Shown one piece after another: positions 1-10,082 of a stretch of 64,000 nt of DNA. Origin of the DNA: Spirometra erinaceieuropaei (lineage: Eukaryota; Platyhelminthes; Cestoda; Diphyllobothriidea; Diphyllobothriidae). The position numbers were made by a program, and so were the translations under genes. The stretch spans positions 2,409,111-2,473,110 of the forward strand of contig CACRXP010000010.1 of assembly GCA_902702965.1 (NCBI GenBank), read 5' to 3'. The notes beneath the pieces were generated by a model. The model made no database searches and was not told the DNA's origin. It was given only the letters and a program-made list of their open reading frames with translations. Positions within the stretch are counted from its first letter, which is position 1. Each line of letters starts with the position of its first letter.

Positions 1-656
1 ACAACCCCAGGGATGTGGACTCGATCCATATCTGTCCTTATTGCGACCGCACCTTCAACTCGCACATCGGCGTGGTCGGTAAGTTACGACTCCGTCGCGC
101 AAAGACTGCCGAACCAGTGCCTGGGTCGCCAACCTACACTCGCCGTATTCGTCTCCACTGTGTACACTGCCCTCGCACAATCGCTCACCGCATGGGTCTA
201 TCCAGCCACATGCTTATCCACGACAACGGAATTGGACGCAGTCTCGACACACCAAGCACCCACTGCACATCCGCTACGCCCAACTCAACCCACACCCCGC
301 CGACCAGTACACCCACCACCATCAGCTCCACCACACTCAGCGCATCTTGCGCATCCACAATGCATAGCTCAACCCACACTCCGTTGCCCAGCGCGTCCAC
401 CATCAGCAGTTCCACCACTGCCATCACCTCCGAAACCGACGCTGATATCGCCGACTTTTTCTATCCACACTGTCTCCGTACATTCATATCACGCATCGGT
501 CTGGTCGATCACTTGCGAATCCATCTCACAGAGACTGGCGACCTAGTGCCTGGGACACCAAAATGCACCAGACGCATCCGCCTCAACTGCCCTCACAGCA
601 ACCACACATTCACCCACCTTATGTGCCACATGATCATTTACCAAAACCTGCGGTAG
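1..656 (+). pseudogene. Degenerate C2H2 zinc-finger array, unit 1 (5' end open)
   Basis: The reading frame is open to the left window edge, so no start can be fixed; it ends at a stop at 654-656. It encodes about four C2H2-type finger relics separated by a Thr/Pro/Ser-rich linker. Finger 1 (CPYC...) has lost its histidines, finger 2 (CVHC...HMLIH) is intact, finger 3 has Tyr in place of the first Cys (FYPHC), and finger 4 has lost its second Cys and last His. C2H2 fingers bind zinc and usually nucleic acid; with three of four fingers broken this copy probably does not. Unit 2 (1111-1518) has the same finger order and the same downstream sequence, so the two are tandem copies. Fingers of this style recur in tapeworm genomes, in my recollection often linked to retroelements. 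It could be the 3' end of a mobile-element ORF rather than a host gene. Confidence 0.6.
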
Positions 657-1036
657 ATCACCGCCGGCTAAACCACACCACCACATCTTCCTCCACCTAC
701 ATCACAGAACATAATCACCCATCACAAGCATCCAGTTGCCGCCTCCCACGCAAGTGAGAAGTGTGCGTCTCGGCTCCGTCTCCATGCTGCTACTTTGCGG
801 TATGTGTGATTGGAGACTGAGGCTATCACGGCGCGTCAAGCGCTGTGGTTTGGATAGCTGATGACTGACGCGCCGACGCAGTCCACGCAGTCTGCCCAGT
901 AGTGCGTGTGCATGTATGGAATGGCGGACCGGTGAACTGGTGGTGCCAGGCTGGAGCGGCTCCTCCAAAACGTGAGATGTAGGTTGCTCAACCCCCGTTG
1001 TGTGAAATCCTGGTGCTTGTGTTTTGTGGCTAGGTC
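657..1036 (+). repeat. 3' tail of zinc-finger unit 1
   Basis: This non-coding stretch shares its order of motifs with 1440-1760: CCACGCAAGTG, then AAGTGTGC, a GACTGACGC stretch followed by TCCACGCAGT, and TTGTGTGAAATCCTGGTG. A third partial copy lies at about 1880-1990. It shows that the finger ORF and its tail were duplicated together. Confidence 0.5.
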
Positions 1037-1110
1037 ATGCATTTGGCGCGCACAGACAATGTCACTAGATATGTCAACCAACGTGCCCATTCTCCACACC
1101 TGTCCCCACA

Positions 1111-1518
1111 CCTGACACCGACACCGCCGATTTCTCATGTCCACACTGTCAACGCACATTCACCTCACGCATCGGCCTGGTCGGTCACTTGCGAATCTAT
1201 CGCACAGAGATGGGCGAACCAGTGCCTGGAGCACCAACCTATACCCACCAAGCTCGTCTCAACTGCCCACACTGTCCTCGCACCTTCAGGCATCGCATGG
1301 GCCTATTCGGCCACATGCGCATCCACGACGACCGCGGTAGACAACCGTCGGCCACACCACACATTCACTCACTCCCTACCTTCCTTCTCCGCCACCACCG
1401 CCTTCTCCCCACCAGACATCAACACTCACACACCACATGCACCAAACTGCCACCTACCACGCAAGTGGGAAGTGTGCATCTCGACTCGGTCCGCATGCGG
1501 CTTCGGCTGCAGGGGTGA
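1111..1518 (+). pseudogene. Degenerate C2H2 zinc-finger array, unit 2
   Basis: Read from 1111 in frame 1, this encodes two fingers. The first (CPHCQRTFTSRIGLVGHLRIY) has Tyr in place of the final His; the second (CPHCPRTFRHRMGLFGHMRIH) keeps all four ligands. A conserved linker containing GEPVPGAPTYT lies between them, followed by a His/Pro/Thr-rich tail to a stop at 1518. There is no convincing start codon before finger 1; an ATG at 1189 would begin inside the finger's last helix. It is better preserved than unit 1 but still looks like a fragment. Any DNA-binding role is family knowledge, not shown here. Confidence 0.6.
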
Positions 1519-2025
1519 CTTGAGTCCGAGACTATCCCGACACATCAAGCGTCGGGGATAGGAAGGCTGTTGACTGACGCCCGCACTCGGTCCACGCAGT
1601 TCGTCGCGTTGTGTGTGTGTGTGTGTTGTGTGTAGTCGCGGACTGGTATGCTGGGGACGGGCTGAAGCAGCACCTTCCACGGCACTCTAACGCAAGTGAG
1701 AGACACGCCGTTAAAGCCCCATTGTGTGAAATCCTAGTGTTTGTGTGTATGGGGGGCCAGGTCGTGCTGTGGCGCGCGCAAGCGTGGTCAGTCGACCATG
1801 TCAGCCACCGCTCCCATTCCCTACTCCAGTCTGCTGACCGGCTCGGACAGCGGCTGGGGTGTGGGGATGGGAAGGGAGAGTGAGGTCGACGACTCAGCGC
1901 ATTTTCCTCACTATAAACAATCTGACGCGCTTGAAGCTATCACGTCGCGCTAAAAGCCGTGGATTGGAAGGTTGCCAACTGACGGGGTAACTTGGACCTC
2001 CTCCTTGACTGGTGGTGGTCTGGGA
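1519..2025 (+). repeat. Tail of zinc-finger unit 2 and a third partial tail
   Basis: This repeats the tail sequence of unit 1 and includes a short GT-rich tract at about 1610-1632. A third partial copy of the tail (CTATCACGTCGCGC...CAACTGACGGGG) lies at about 1880-1990. No open frame here has recognisable coding character. Confidence 0.4.
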
Positions 2026-2160
2026 GTCAGGCTGCAATGGCTCCTTTTTAATGTGGCCTTTATGACACTCCCACCACAGTATGGGATCCGAGTCAGGCGG
2101 TCTAAGAGTCAGGCTGCAATGGCACCTTCTAAATGTGGCCTTCATGGCACCTCCTTTTCG
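2025..2160. repeat. Two-copy tandem repeat (about 80-bp period)
   Basis: The motif AGTCAGGCTGCAATGGC followed by a TAATGTGGCC-like block occurs at about 2025-2075 and again at about 2105-2155. Confidence 0.6.
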
Positions 2161-2204
2161 TGGAATCAGAGCCAAGTATGACGGTTCGCCTAGATGCGGC
2201 TTCC

Positions 2205-2430
2205 GCCATGCCAGATACCCTTTTGCTGTTGGTCAAAGACCTGGCCATTTGCTGTGTGAACCAGAGGGTGTGGGATGGAACGCCAAGGTGTGAGATTGAC
2301 TGTGCCATCCACCTGCCCCCTCTTCCGACTCCGGCCTCCTTGACTCTCTCTTGACATCGGGTCCAGGTAAGGGGGAGGAGAGAGTGCGGTAGATGGTGTG
2401 CAAGTCCATATTCACTGTAACCTAATTCAC
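2205..2430. repeat. Direct repeat H, copy 1
   Basis: The stretch from GTTGGTCAAAGACCTGGCC through CATTTGCTGTGTG to a purine-rich GGGGGAGGAG block matches copy 2 at about 2690-2895 with moderate divergence. Confidence 0.65.
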
Positions 2431-2499
2431 GCATAAGTCATCGCCCCTGCTCCACCTTTCTGTCGGGCCCACGGTGGAAATAGTCGACAACGATGGTCG

Positions 2500-2690
2500 A
2501 AGTCTCGTATGTGCGCCCCCCCAAACGGTACACGTGGTATATGCGCTCGACTAACACGGGAACCATTGCGGATTCTGGGAGGCGCTATAGGATTGCCCAC
2601 CATAACAAATACCAACATTTCGGGATGCGGTAGCAGGCCCGGTTGCCGGCAGCCGTCGCACACATTGAGACTCCTACCATCCCCCCCCCC
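2500..2690. repeat. Dispersed repeat I, copy 1
   Basis: The stretch matches 5300-5490 in the same orientation. Landmarks are CCCAAACGG, GGTA(T/G)ATGCG, ACACGG, TTCTGG(G/C)AGGCG and CACATTGAGACTCCTACC. In both copies it ends at a GTTGTTGGTC sequence. No coding potential is apparent. Confidence 0.65.
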
Positions 2691-2895
2691 TTGTTGTTGG
2701 TCAAAAACCTGATCATTTGCTGTGTGGGCCAGGGGGTGTGGAGTGGAGCGCCAAGATGCGGGGTCGATAGTGCAATTCACCTGCGCCCGCCACCACCTCC
2801 AGTCTTCTTGACTATGTCTTGACACCGAGTCGAGGTGGAGGGGGAGGAGGAGTGTGGGAAATGCTATGTAAGTTTACATTCACTAAAAGCTAGTT
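2690..2895. repeat. Direct repeat H, copy 2
   Basis: Second copy of the repeat at 2205-2430. It ends just before the Tc1-like palindrome that starts at 2904. Confidence 0.65.
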
Positions 2896-2903
2896 CACAA
2901 ATA

Positions 2904-3893
2904 CAGTGAGTGGCCGATCTCATGAAATGTTGGCTGAAATTCTGAAATGCGTTTTCGATTAGAAAGGATTACTGGATCGCGGTTGTAATACTGATTAGTT
3001 TAAGGCATACTCATAACATTTCGCACTCAGCTGGATGTCGGCTTTTAAATGCACTTCTTTTCAATCCCCTGTAAAAAGCGTACTCGGTAAAAAATGACTA
3101 CTTAATTAGCATGCATTTTGCCAATCGATTTTCGATGGTCTTAGAAATTCAAATATATTTTATAGAAATCATAAACAAAAATATGCTTTATTTTAGTCGA
3201 TCAATAGAGAAGCACGCCTTTTTTATATTTTACACTTAAAGAAAGGGTATAATTAAGTTTTAAAAAAGTTTTCTAATTGCCGAATAATTTGGAGCCTGAT
3301 CATTCGCTGCATTAGCGCTTAGTGATTTCACTCTACAAGGCGCATGCGTTCCTCGTAAAGAAAATCACATATTTTTCTATGCCATTAAAGAGATATCATA
3401 CAGAGTCCATAAAATTTTTCAATGGACGCGGACCATGTTGTACATTTCATGAGGAGCAGTGGTAAACCTCCAGGTACGATGCTATGTGAATTGACATTTA
3501 GCGGTCTTTAAAAGTCTCATAATTAGAAACTTTTTATAAAAATCTAATTATACTCCATCTTTAAGTATAAAATATAAAGAAGACGTGATTCTCTATGGAT
3601 TGACTAAAAGAAAGCCAATTTTTGTTTATGGTTTCTATAAAATATATTTGAATTTGTAATACCATCGAAAATCAATGGGGAAAATGCATGCTAATTAAGT
3701 AGTCATTTTTTACCGAACACGCTTTCTACAGGAGATTGAAAAGTAGTGCATTTAAAAGGCGACATCCGGCTGAGTCCGAATTTGTATTCGAGTATGACTT
3801 AAGCTAATCAATATTAGAACCGCGACCAAGTAATCCTTCCTAATCGAAAACGCATTTCAGAATTTCAGCCAACATTTCATGAGATCGCTCACA
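2904..3893. mobile_element. Tc1/mariner-like palindromic (fold-back) element, copy 1
   Basis: The two halves are imperfect reverse complements over nearly the full 990 bp. CTCATGAAATGTTGGCTGAA near 2920 matches TTCAGCCAACATTTCATGAG near 3865, and GACTACTTAATTAGCATGCA matches its complement near 3690. The left end begins CAGTGAGTGG directly after a TA (2902-2903). The right end has decayed, so the target duplication is not intact on that side. It encodes no transposase and must be non-autonomous. Related copies are at 15798, 25143, 31465 and 53701. Confidence 0.8.
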
Positions 3894-4003
3894 CAATTTA
3901 AGTCACCGTCTCTGCTTCACCTTGCTGTGGGACACACGGTGGGCATTATCGGCAACGACGGTCGAAATGTCGGAACTGGTGAACCAATCTCTGAGCGATG
4001 GAT

Positions 4004-4242
4004 TTACAAGGGACTGACCAAGCCAATGCGTGCTATGCATGTGAGGTGGCAATATGGGCAGGATAGGTTGATAGCTGTTGATTTGGTTCTGGTGTTAATT
4101 CTGCTAGTGGTGACAACGTTGGTGGGGGGTGGGGTTGGTAATGCTGGAGATTCGAGAGTTGTCGAATGTAAAATATAAGCCTGGCGGCGAATTCCGCCGT
4201 GTGGACATTCATGTGGCCGTTTAGGCCCATTCCGCAAGTCAA
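4004..4242 (-). pseudogene. Antisense C2H2 zinc-finger relic
   Basis: On the minus strand one frame gives MGLNGHMNVH and another gives SCPYCHLTCIARIGLV, the halves of two fingers of the same type as those at the left window edge. The shift between frames and the lost histidines mark it as a relic. It lies immediately beyond the right arm of the Tc1-like palindrome. Confidence 0.5.
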
Positions 4243-5300
4243 CTACTGGCAGAAGTGCACGCTTGTGCTTTGGCTGTGGGTTTTCTTAAAGTAAATTGCC
4301 AATTGTAACCTTATTTTACATAGTAAAAGTATCTCTTTGCTTGTGTGTGTTAGTCGGTGACGCCGTCCACTGATTGCGTCCGCATGCCGCTCTAGCAAGT
4401 GAAGTCTTACGTTGCCTGTGCGATTTAACAATTAATTAATCCTCCTTCTCCCTTGTATTGAAACATGGTCCTTTAATAAAATCTTGCTGAACTTTTAATC
4501 ATTGGAAGCCTGTGAGAAAAAAGACAGTTTTGGGTTTTTGTTTTTTAGTCAAATGAGGAGTTACCAATACCAGGATTTCAACATTCTTTCAGTTACAGGA
4601 GATGTTCGTTCAAAGAATTTTTACGCATTACAACGAGGAGTCTCATGTTTTACCGACGCAGCCCCTAACACACCAGTCCGACATCCATTGACCGTAAAGT
4701 ACAGTCTTCATACACCAGTCCGACATCCATGACATCCATTGACCGTAAAGCAAGGTCTTCACACCCTCTCCTCCCACCATCTCACAGAGGCCTCACCTCC
4801 TGACCTTTCCAGACACAAAGTTTCACTGTCCCCATCCAGTGACCGCAAAGTACAGTCTTCACACACACGCCTCCCACCATCTCACAGAGGCGTCAACTCC
4901 TGACCTCTCCAGACACATAAAGTTTTCACTGTCCTCATGCAGTCTAACACGCGGGTTACAGGCGTAGGTACGTTCAGAAAGCTGCGAAGATTCACCACAC
5001 ATCAAGGCGGTTAGATGGGATCACAGTAGACCTGTTAGAATTTCCAGCCAGCACGAATTAACAGGTTATGCCATCGGTAAATGATCACGCCTTCATGATT
5101 GCATCATGCTGACAATACGCCTACGTGCGTGGTTTACGTGCTAGACTGTGTGGGGGTGGACACTAGGTGCCTAACTAGGTCAGGAGTTGAGGCCTGTGTG
5201 AGGGAGGGAGAGGGTGGGGGGGAGTGGGTGAAGACTAGACCGTGTGATTAAAAGATTTCATGGTTGCCGTACCTGTGTGTTAGGGCTATTGAATAAGACA
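4243..5300 (-). repeat. Fold-back repeat FB2, reverse-oriented copy
   Basis: This is the reverse complement of 13300-14250. Landmarks are CACTAGGTGCCTAACTAGGTCAGGAG near 5160, the AACACACCAGTCCGAC blocks near 4670-4730, and GCAAGTGAAGTCTTACGTTGCC near 4395. Internal tandem duplication of the ACACCAGTCCGACATCCAT and CCTCACCTCCTGACC blocks occurs at 4672-4935. Like the other FB2 copies it has internal inverted symmetry. No protein is encoded. Confidence 0.7.
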
Positions 5301-5488
5301 CCCATTGATCCCCAAACGGGCTACGTGGTAGATGCGTTGGACCAACACGGTAGCCATATCGAGTTCTGGCAGGCGTTATCGGAATGCGCACCATTACAAG
5401 TGCCAAAATTTCGGCTTACGGTGGTAGGCCCGGTTTCCGGCAGTGGTCGCGCACATTGAGACTCCTACCCTCCACCCATTTTGTTGTT
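5300..5488. repeat. Dispersed repeat I, copy 2
   Basis: Matches 2500-2690. It is interrupted immediately downstream by the MITE at 5501-5847. Confidence 0.65.
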
Positions 5489-5500
5489 GGTCTAAAATCC

Positions 5501-5847
5501 GGTAAGATGTGGTTATGCAGTCACGCATGATGGACATAATACTGTTGGGTGAGGGTTTAGGACTGTGGTTAAGGGTTATGGTGAGCGTTAAGGTTAGGGA
5601 TGGGGTTGGTAGTAGGACGTAGGATTATGGTTAGGGGTTAGGTGTTAGGGTTGGGTGCTAAGGTTAGGGGTTAGGGCAACTATTTCTCAACCGCGAATCC
5701 CCAATAGATTTCCTTTTTCATACAATTGCTTGATCTCGTTGTCTGTGCGTTCCCCGGTCCCACCTCTAAAAACCCCTATTACCACCGGTCCCGTATTACA
5801 GGTGGTTGGGGTTTGTTTACCTCAGGTGGGGCTACATAACCACATCT
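5501..5847. mobile_element. hAT-like MITE with TTAGGG-like core, copy 1
   Basis: The 347-bp insert is flanked on both sides by the identical 12-mer GGTCTAAAATCC (5489-5500 and 5848-5859), which contains the target duplication. Its ends are inverted: AGATGTGGTTATG on the left, CATAACCACATCT on the right. The undisrupted sequence survives at about 2690 (GTTGGTCAAAAACCTGATC). The left half of the core (5545-5680) is a run of degenerate TTAGGG-like units. It has no ORF and is non-autonomous. The hAT assignment is tentative. Confidence 0.7.
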
Positions 5848-5859
5848 GGTCTAAAATCC

Positions 5860-6365
5860 TCATTAGGCAGTCCCTATAAGATCTTTCCAGTTATGTGGTT
5901 GGTTTCGTCAAGCATAAATGCTGACTTGTAGATAAGGCAGGCAGTGAGCGAGTGTACATCATGCAGGCGGCGACCAGGCCATGGTGATAGCATTTTAAAG
6001 TCAGCGTGTGTGCGCGTCTGTAAGGTGACCCAACGAGTAATCGAATTCGCACGCCAGTCCTGTTTGAAGACAGTGAGGGTGCGTGGGAGGGACACGAAGC
6101 AGCCAACAGATAAAACTGACGTTTTGCATGGACCGATGTTGCGAACAACTGTAAGTCAGGTGTTGTTCGATTGCTTAACTCTGAAACGGCCTAAAGGTTC
6201 CGTAGAGTAGCCAAATACAAAGATGAAGGTCGGTCCTTATTTCAAAGCCGTACCTGCAGGAGACAACCCCCAGCATAACCCCTAGATCTAGCTCCCAACC
6301 CTAACCCCTAACAGGTACGGCTACGAACTAGAATCTTGCCAAGATGAAGTATGAAGGACATACTT
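5860..6365. other. Unassigned non-coding stretch
   Basis: No gene could be supported. A short (C)CCTAACCCCTAAC telomere-like patch lies at about 6285-6315, next to a GGTACGGCT motif that also occurs, inverted, near 6245. Confidence 0.3.
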
Positions 6366-6557
6366 AAAGTTGAGCAAGAGCATTTTCAGCTGTGATAATT
6401 TGGACTTGCCAATTTTACTTGAAATACTCTACCAACCTTATGGGAGAAGTAGTTATAGAGTTGTCCTAATATTCCACGAGGTATCAGCTTTGGTCCAGAC
6501 CCGAATCTCAAATCATAGCTCCGTGTTTGTAGAGAAGAGCAATCCCTGTCGCTAACA
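6366..6557. other. Unassigned stretch before the PLE-leader-like repeat
   Basis: It holds one short open frame without recognisable motifs; I see no supportable feature. Confidence 0.2.
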
Positions 6558-6559
6558 GT

Positions 6560-7020
6560 GCTAGTTGCTGATCAGAAATTGCTCCTAGTACCTGCTGGAG
6601 GAGATAAAAAGACGGGGATAAAAAGAATCAGGACGAAAGTTAGCAATAAACTCCTCCCTCCCTTTCAGCGTAGTTGCAAAGAGCCTGGACTGCCAGCCAT
6701 TGTAATTAAGCCGCAGTGTCCCTTCTTCTGGCGCCTATGCGACATCGAGCCACTCGTGCATATCAGTGACAATTCGGTTGTTGACCAATCACGGCCATTT
6801 AAACCGACCAATCCACTTCAAGGCCGGCACGGACATGTCCGCGCTTGAGGCGCACAGACGACTGTCGCGCTGTCGCACGGTTCGCCTAATCTCGCGTCGA
6901 CGGACGTGTGAACCCGTCCGGCTGCCAATCTATTACCTCCACAGTCTTCACGGGATATGATGCTCTATCTATTGGAGTCCAAATTCTCTTTGGGACCCAT
7001 CATGAAAGTCGCGGTAGCTA
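6560..7020 (+). repeat. Leader-like repeat shared with the 5' side of the 56-kb PLE
   Basis: This matches 55795-56210: GGGATAAAAAG, TTGTAATTAAGCCG(C/T)AGTG, GACGGACGTGTGA and finally ATGATGCTCTATCTATTGGA. In the other copy the reverse-transcriptase frame begins about 50 bp after that last motif; here the RT part is missing. It is either a PLE leader or a repeat that both elements share. Confidence 0.6.
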
Positions 7021-7069
7021 GGGTCTTCCTATGGCCTATGTGCTCGCAACAACGCTACTTAATTGCTTG

Positions 7070-7147
7070 TGGTGGTGGTGGTGGTGGTGGTGGTGGTGGT
7101 GGTGGTGGTGGTGGTGGTGGTGGTGGTGGTGGTGGTGGTGGTGGTGT
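7070..7147. repeat. (GGT)n microsatellite, about 25 units
   Basis: An uninterrupted GGT/TGG tract. It lies in a repeat context homologous to the (GAT)n tract at 34891-35043. Open frames through it encode only polyglycine and are not considered genes. Confidence 0.95.
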
Positions 7148-7149
7148 TG

Positions 7150-7560
7150 ACGATGAAGGTTAAGGTGGTGCCTAATTAATTGGCCAATATGCTCCTCCAA
7201 TAATAGGGTTATTCAACATTTGTTTGACTATCATGTGATCAGGAAGTCTAGCCCTCCTCAACAATAGCAGGTATTGAGAGACCCTGCAGCACACGGGATT
7301 CCCAAAAACCAGAAGATCTTTAAACGCCGAAAAAAATCATGACATACGATGTTAAGGGAGGAAGTTACTTAATCGAGGCTACAGTGCGGGCAAGCAAAGA
7401 TGAACATCTTGAGTTTCTTTGTACATCGCCTTAGGATCGCTTTCGATAGAAAATCGTCCCAGCTACCCAGAACGATCTAATTCAAAGCAGTCTGATATAA
7501 TTACAGGAAAAGAACTTTCCTTAAAGGGGTTCGCAAACATAGTTTGTCCGTCTTTTCATA
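7150..7560. repeat. Dispersed repeat C, copy 1
   Basis: Landmarks are TGTTAAGGGAGGAAG, ACTTAATCGAGGCTAC, CAGGATCGCTTTCGAT-like and AACGATCT. Related copies lie at about 11850-12240, 14395-14790, 35045-35240 and 35985-36250. No coding potential is apparent. Confidence 0.6.
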
Positions 7561-7629
7561 CCCATATCGCTAAGAAATCAGTCAGTAACCTCACATAAAT
7601 GCCAATAATTTAACCCCACACCTGCCTAC

Positions 7630-8035
7630 AACAACATGACGGACACATGCCAGGTTGCGGCGATGCACTGCTGTTTCGGATTTATTCTGTAATAATTAAT
7701 TCAGACAAAACATCACCATCCGGAACCAGAAACGCAAATAAGCGCATACATGCAGTAAGCAAGCTGTCGCCAGGCCGTGTCTGCCAGATGGGTCATATGG
7801 GCTTCATCGCACCGAAGTTCGTCAATGCCTCACCACCCGGTAGTATCTGTCGCCATAACTCGGGTAATTATTGGCGTGGGTGTACACGCACACTGGACAC
7901 CCATTCGGAGATTTTTTACCTCGGAAGTAGACGGTTCGATGTGCGTTCAATCCTGTGTGGCATGCCTGTGCATTTCGCCGGTGCGTGTCGATCAATAATT
8001 TCAGTCCTCCATACAGTACCAGTATGATAAAATAG
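7630..8035. repeat. Dispersed repeat J, diverged copy
   Basis: The block CTGTTTCGGATTTATTCTGTAATAATTAATTCAG...GGAACCAGAAACGCA corresponds to 10610-10690. The rest is unassigned. Confidence 0.4.
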
Positions 8036-8636
8036 GGCGGGGCTAGGGGCACCCCCCCCCCCCCAGCGTGTCACCATGCGCTAAATTCCGGGACGATAGG
8101 GTCACCGTTTTGAGGATCGAGATTGGGCTACCCATAGGCAGTATTATGGTTAGGGTTACAATTGCGAAGCGGGAATGGGTACCTCCGTTGGAATTTAGTG
8201 CAAAGCTGTGGCGGCTAGCCATCCTGACTGGTCTGGTTTCATTGTTCAAGACCTCGCTGCCTCAAGGTCACTCGCCTCTTGCAGCGAGCCGTCCCAGACG
8301 AGCTGGCCTGAAGCCACTCGACCGACTTCAGCTCGGACACACACAGCGTCGCGGCTACCTATGTGCCACTTGAACGCGTCAGCCCCTGCAACCAGCAAAA
8401 CAAGGCACTGGCACTCCACCCCTCGGCAAATGTAACACACGCTGACTGGCCACCACTTGAGCTTGGCCCACGAGCCTACAAAAGCGGCTGCCACCATTAT
8501 CTCAAGGACTCTCAGGCCTGACTGGACGCAGTCAACACTAGCCCTGGCTTCGCCAGTGGCCACTGCCGCCTGAGAGGACAACACCGGGTTCTGTGCACAA
8601 TAAAACCCTTCATGCTGGTGCCTTTTGTCTTCTCCC
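8036..8636. other. Unassigned GC-richer stretch with a poly-C run
   Basis: A run of C occupies about 8051-8064. The rest has higher GC than its surroundings and no detected copy elsewhere in the window. Both strands carry open frames of 75-112 codons, but none has recognisable motifs and no start is supported. Confidence 0.3.
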
Positions 8637-8639
8637 TTT

Positions 8640-8716
8640 CAACACTGGGATTCGACCTGGCGACGGTAGCGCACAGACTGCACACACACCGCCTAGTCGC
8701 TACAAGGCCACGGTTG
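8640..8716 (-). repeat. Possible tRNA-derived SINE head
   Basis: On the minus strand a B-box-like GGTCGAATCCC is preceded by an A-box-like TAGCGACTAGGCGG at roughly tRNA spacing. The cloverleaf is not convincing, so a functional tRNA is unlikely. A chance match cannot be excluded. Confidence 0.3.
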
Positions 8717-8839
8717 TCCTCATTCCCATACGATAGTGACCACTGACATTAGCGTCGTGCTTTGCGGAGGGGAATTCAATACGGCATTTCGAACGTACGA
8801 AGCTCTCCTTCGCGGCGAAAAGGTGGATATTTGGGGAGT

Positions 8840-9138
8840 ACACATTTCGAGGCATAAGTGTAGCCTCCGAATGACCTGTCTGGTAAGGCCATCTAGGAAA
8901 TCTTTGCCACTAGTCAAAAGCAGCCTGGTTGAGATCACTCACTGAAAATGTCCTCAGGAATTTTTCTGGGAGAGTTTGAAGGATTTGATTTCGCCTGGAA
9001 AAAGACATTGAGGTGAATTTTTCGCATCTTAAGTGCTCTCCAACAGTGTTGTCGAAGCACTGCCTTTTTGCTATAAATGCAAGACAAAGGAAGTTTTTCA
9101 GAAAAATTGAGTTGTGGTACACGTTCAATAGCAAAACA
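8840..9138. repeat. Dispersed repeat F (left half) after a PLE-associated motif
   Basis: The start (GCATAAGTGTAGCCTCCGAATGACCTGTCTGG) matches 26138, 28189, 28985 and 50757. From about 8985 the sequence matches 30020-30190 and 52105-52250. The match stops at 9138 and resumes at 9928, on the other side of the Merlin element. Confidence 0.65.
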
Positions 9139-9927
9139 GGCAACAATCGGGAGATGGCACCCAAAAAATCCGTTACCTAGAAATAATACCTTTAACAGTG
9201 GACTCAAACGCCTTCTGGAAATATCAGTGGTTGCAGGCCTACTTTCACGCACTACTTGGACTTTCCCCGACGGCCTAACATGGGCTGGCCGAAAGAACAT
9301 CGCAGGAGGTTACATGGACGACGGTCGCTGTTACCCAACCTTCCCCATCGTTACACACGTACACTTGAATATACGGCATACATTCGCATTATGGCAGTTT
9401 ATTACAAAACATGAACACTATTAAATAGGATATGTCTGCACAACATGGGGCTGGAACAGTTCCCAGGCATCTGTCAAAGACATGGCATTGAGGCCAAACC
9501 AAAGACGATACTATACTTCGCTTATGTGAGCCCACACAGCTCGATCAGATACAGGGTCTCCCTCGTAGAGTTTCCTTTTCAGTCTACTCCAGTATGCCTC
9601 AATGACATTGGTGTGCCGTCCGGTGGTAGGGTCCTTGAAGATCTTTGAGTGGTTAACAGAGGAATGTAGATAACCTTCTGAGGGAAGACGATTATACGCC
9701 TTCCACTCGTCCGTTAGCACTATACTGCATTTGGCGACCCACTTTGTATTAACGGAACGGAGAGCGGGCCAACTTCGATCAATCATCTGTTCAAATAAGG
9801 CTATCCGTCGGCTAGTATCGTACATCCCGACCAGCCACCACCCATAAAACCCCTATTACCACCTGTCCCGTAAGACAGGCTGCTTTGGTTAGGCGGATTT
9901 TTCGGGTGCCATCTCCCGATTGTTACC
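9139..9927 (-). mobile_element. Merlin (IS1016-like) DNA transposon, internally deleted
   Basis: The 789-bp element is bounded by 34-bp inverted repeats (9139-9172 and 9894-9927; left end GGCAACAATCGGGAGATGGC) that differ at two positions. It interrupts dispersed repeat F, which is uninterrupted at about 30185 and 52255. The flanks CAAAACAG (left) and CAAACAG (right) are probably a decayed 8-bp target duplication. It carries only the C-terminal part of a transposase on the minus strand. Confidence 0.8.
9511..9825 (-). pseudogene. Merlin/IS1016-type transposase, C-terminal fragment
   Basis: This minus-strand frame of 104 codons matches the ISXO2/IS1016-type DDE transposase domain used by Merlin elements. 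It shows GMYDTSRR-like sequence at the start (MYDTSRRIALFEQM), a catalytic Asp in VLTDEWKAYN and a catalytic Glu in NVIEAYWSRLKRK. The first catalytic Asp and the N-terminal zinc-ribbon region are absent. Upstream, a second frame (9801-10004) runs into unrelated sequence, so a frameshift and deletion truncate the gene. The family cuts and pastes DNA; this fragment cannot. Confidence 0.8.
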
Positions 9928-10082
9928 AAACAGAATAACGGAATACGACAAAATACCCGGGTAAGGTGAAAGGGCAAGAAGGATAGGGTATTGCGCATTT
10001 GCAATGAACTCTTGTTTAACCATGGTCAAATTTCCAACAGGCAATCAACACCTACAGACGAATAGGTATGCGGTCGCTGTGG
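9928..10082. repeat. Dispersed repeat F (right half)
   Basis: Continuation of the repeat broken by the Merlin element; it matches 30190-30345 and 52260-52395, including the CATGGTCAAATTTCCAACAGG motif. Confidence 0.7.

Noticed and set aside
5540..5690. True telomere or interstitial telomeric array
   Set aside because: The TTAGGG-like units are highly degenerate and lie inside a MITE that also occurs elsewhere; this is not a chromosome end.
7021..7163. Polyglycine-encoding frame
   Set aside because: Produced only by the (GGT)n tract; no coding sequence on either side is conserved in the homologous repeat.
8246..8584. Minus-strand 112-codon frame in the GC-richer stretch
   Set aside because: There are overlapping frames of similar length on both strands and no motif, splice pattern or second copy that favours one.
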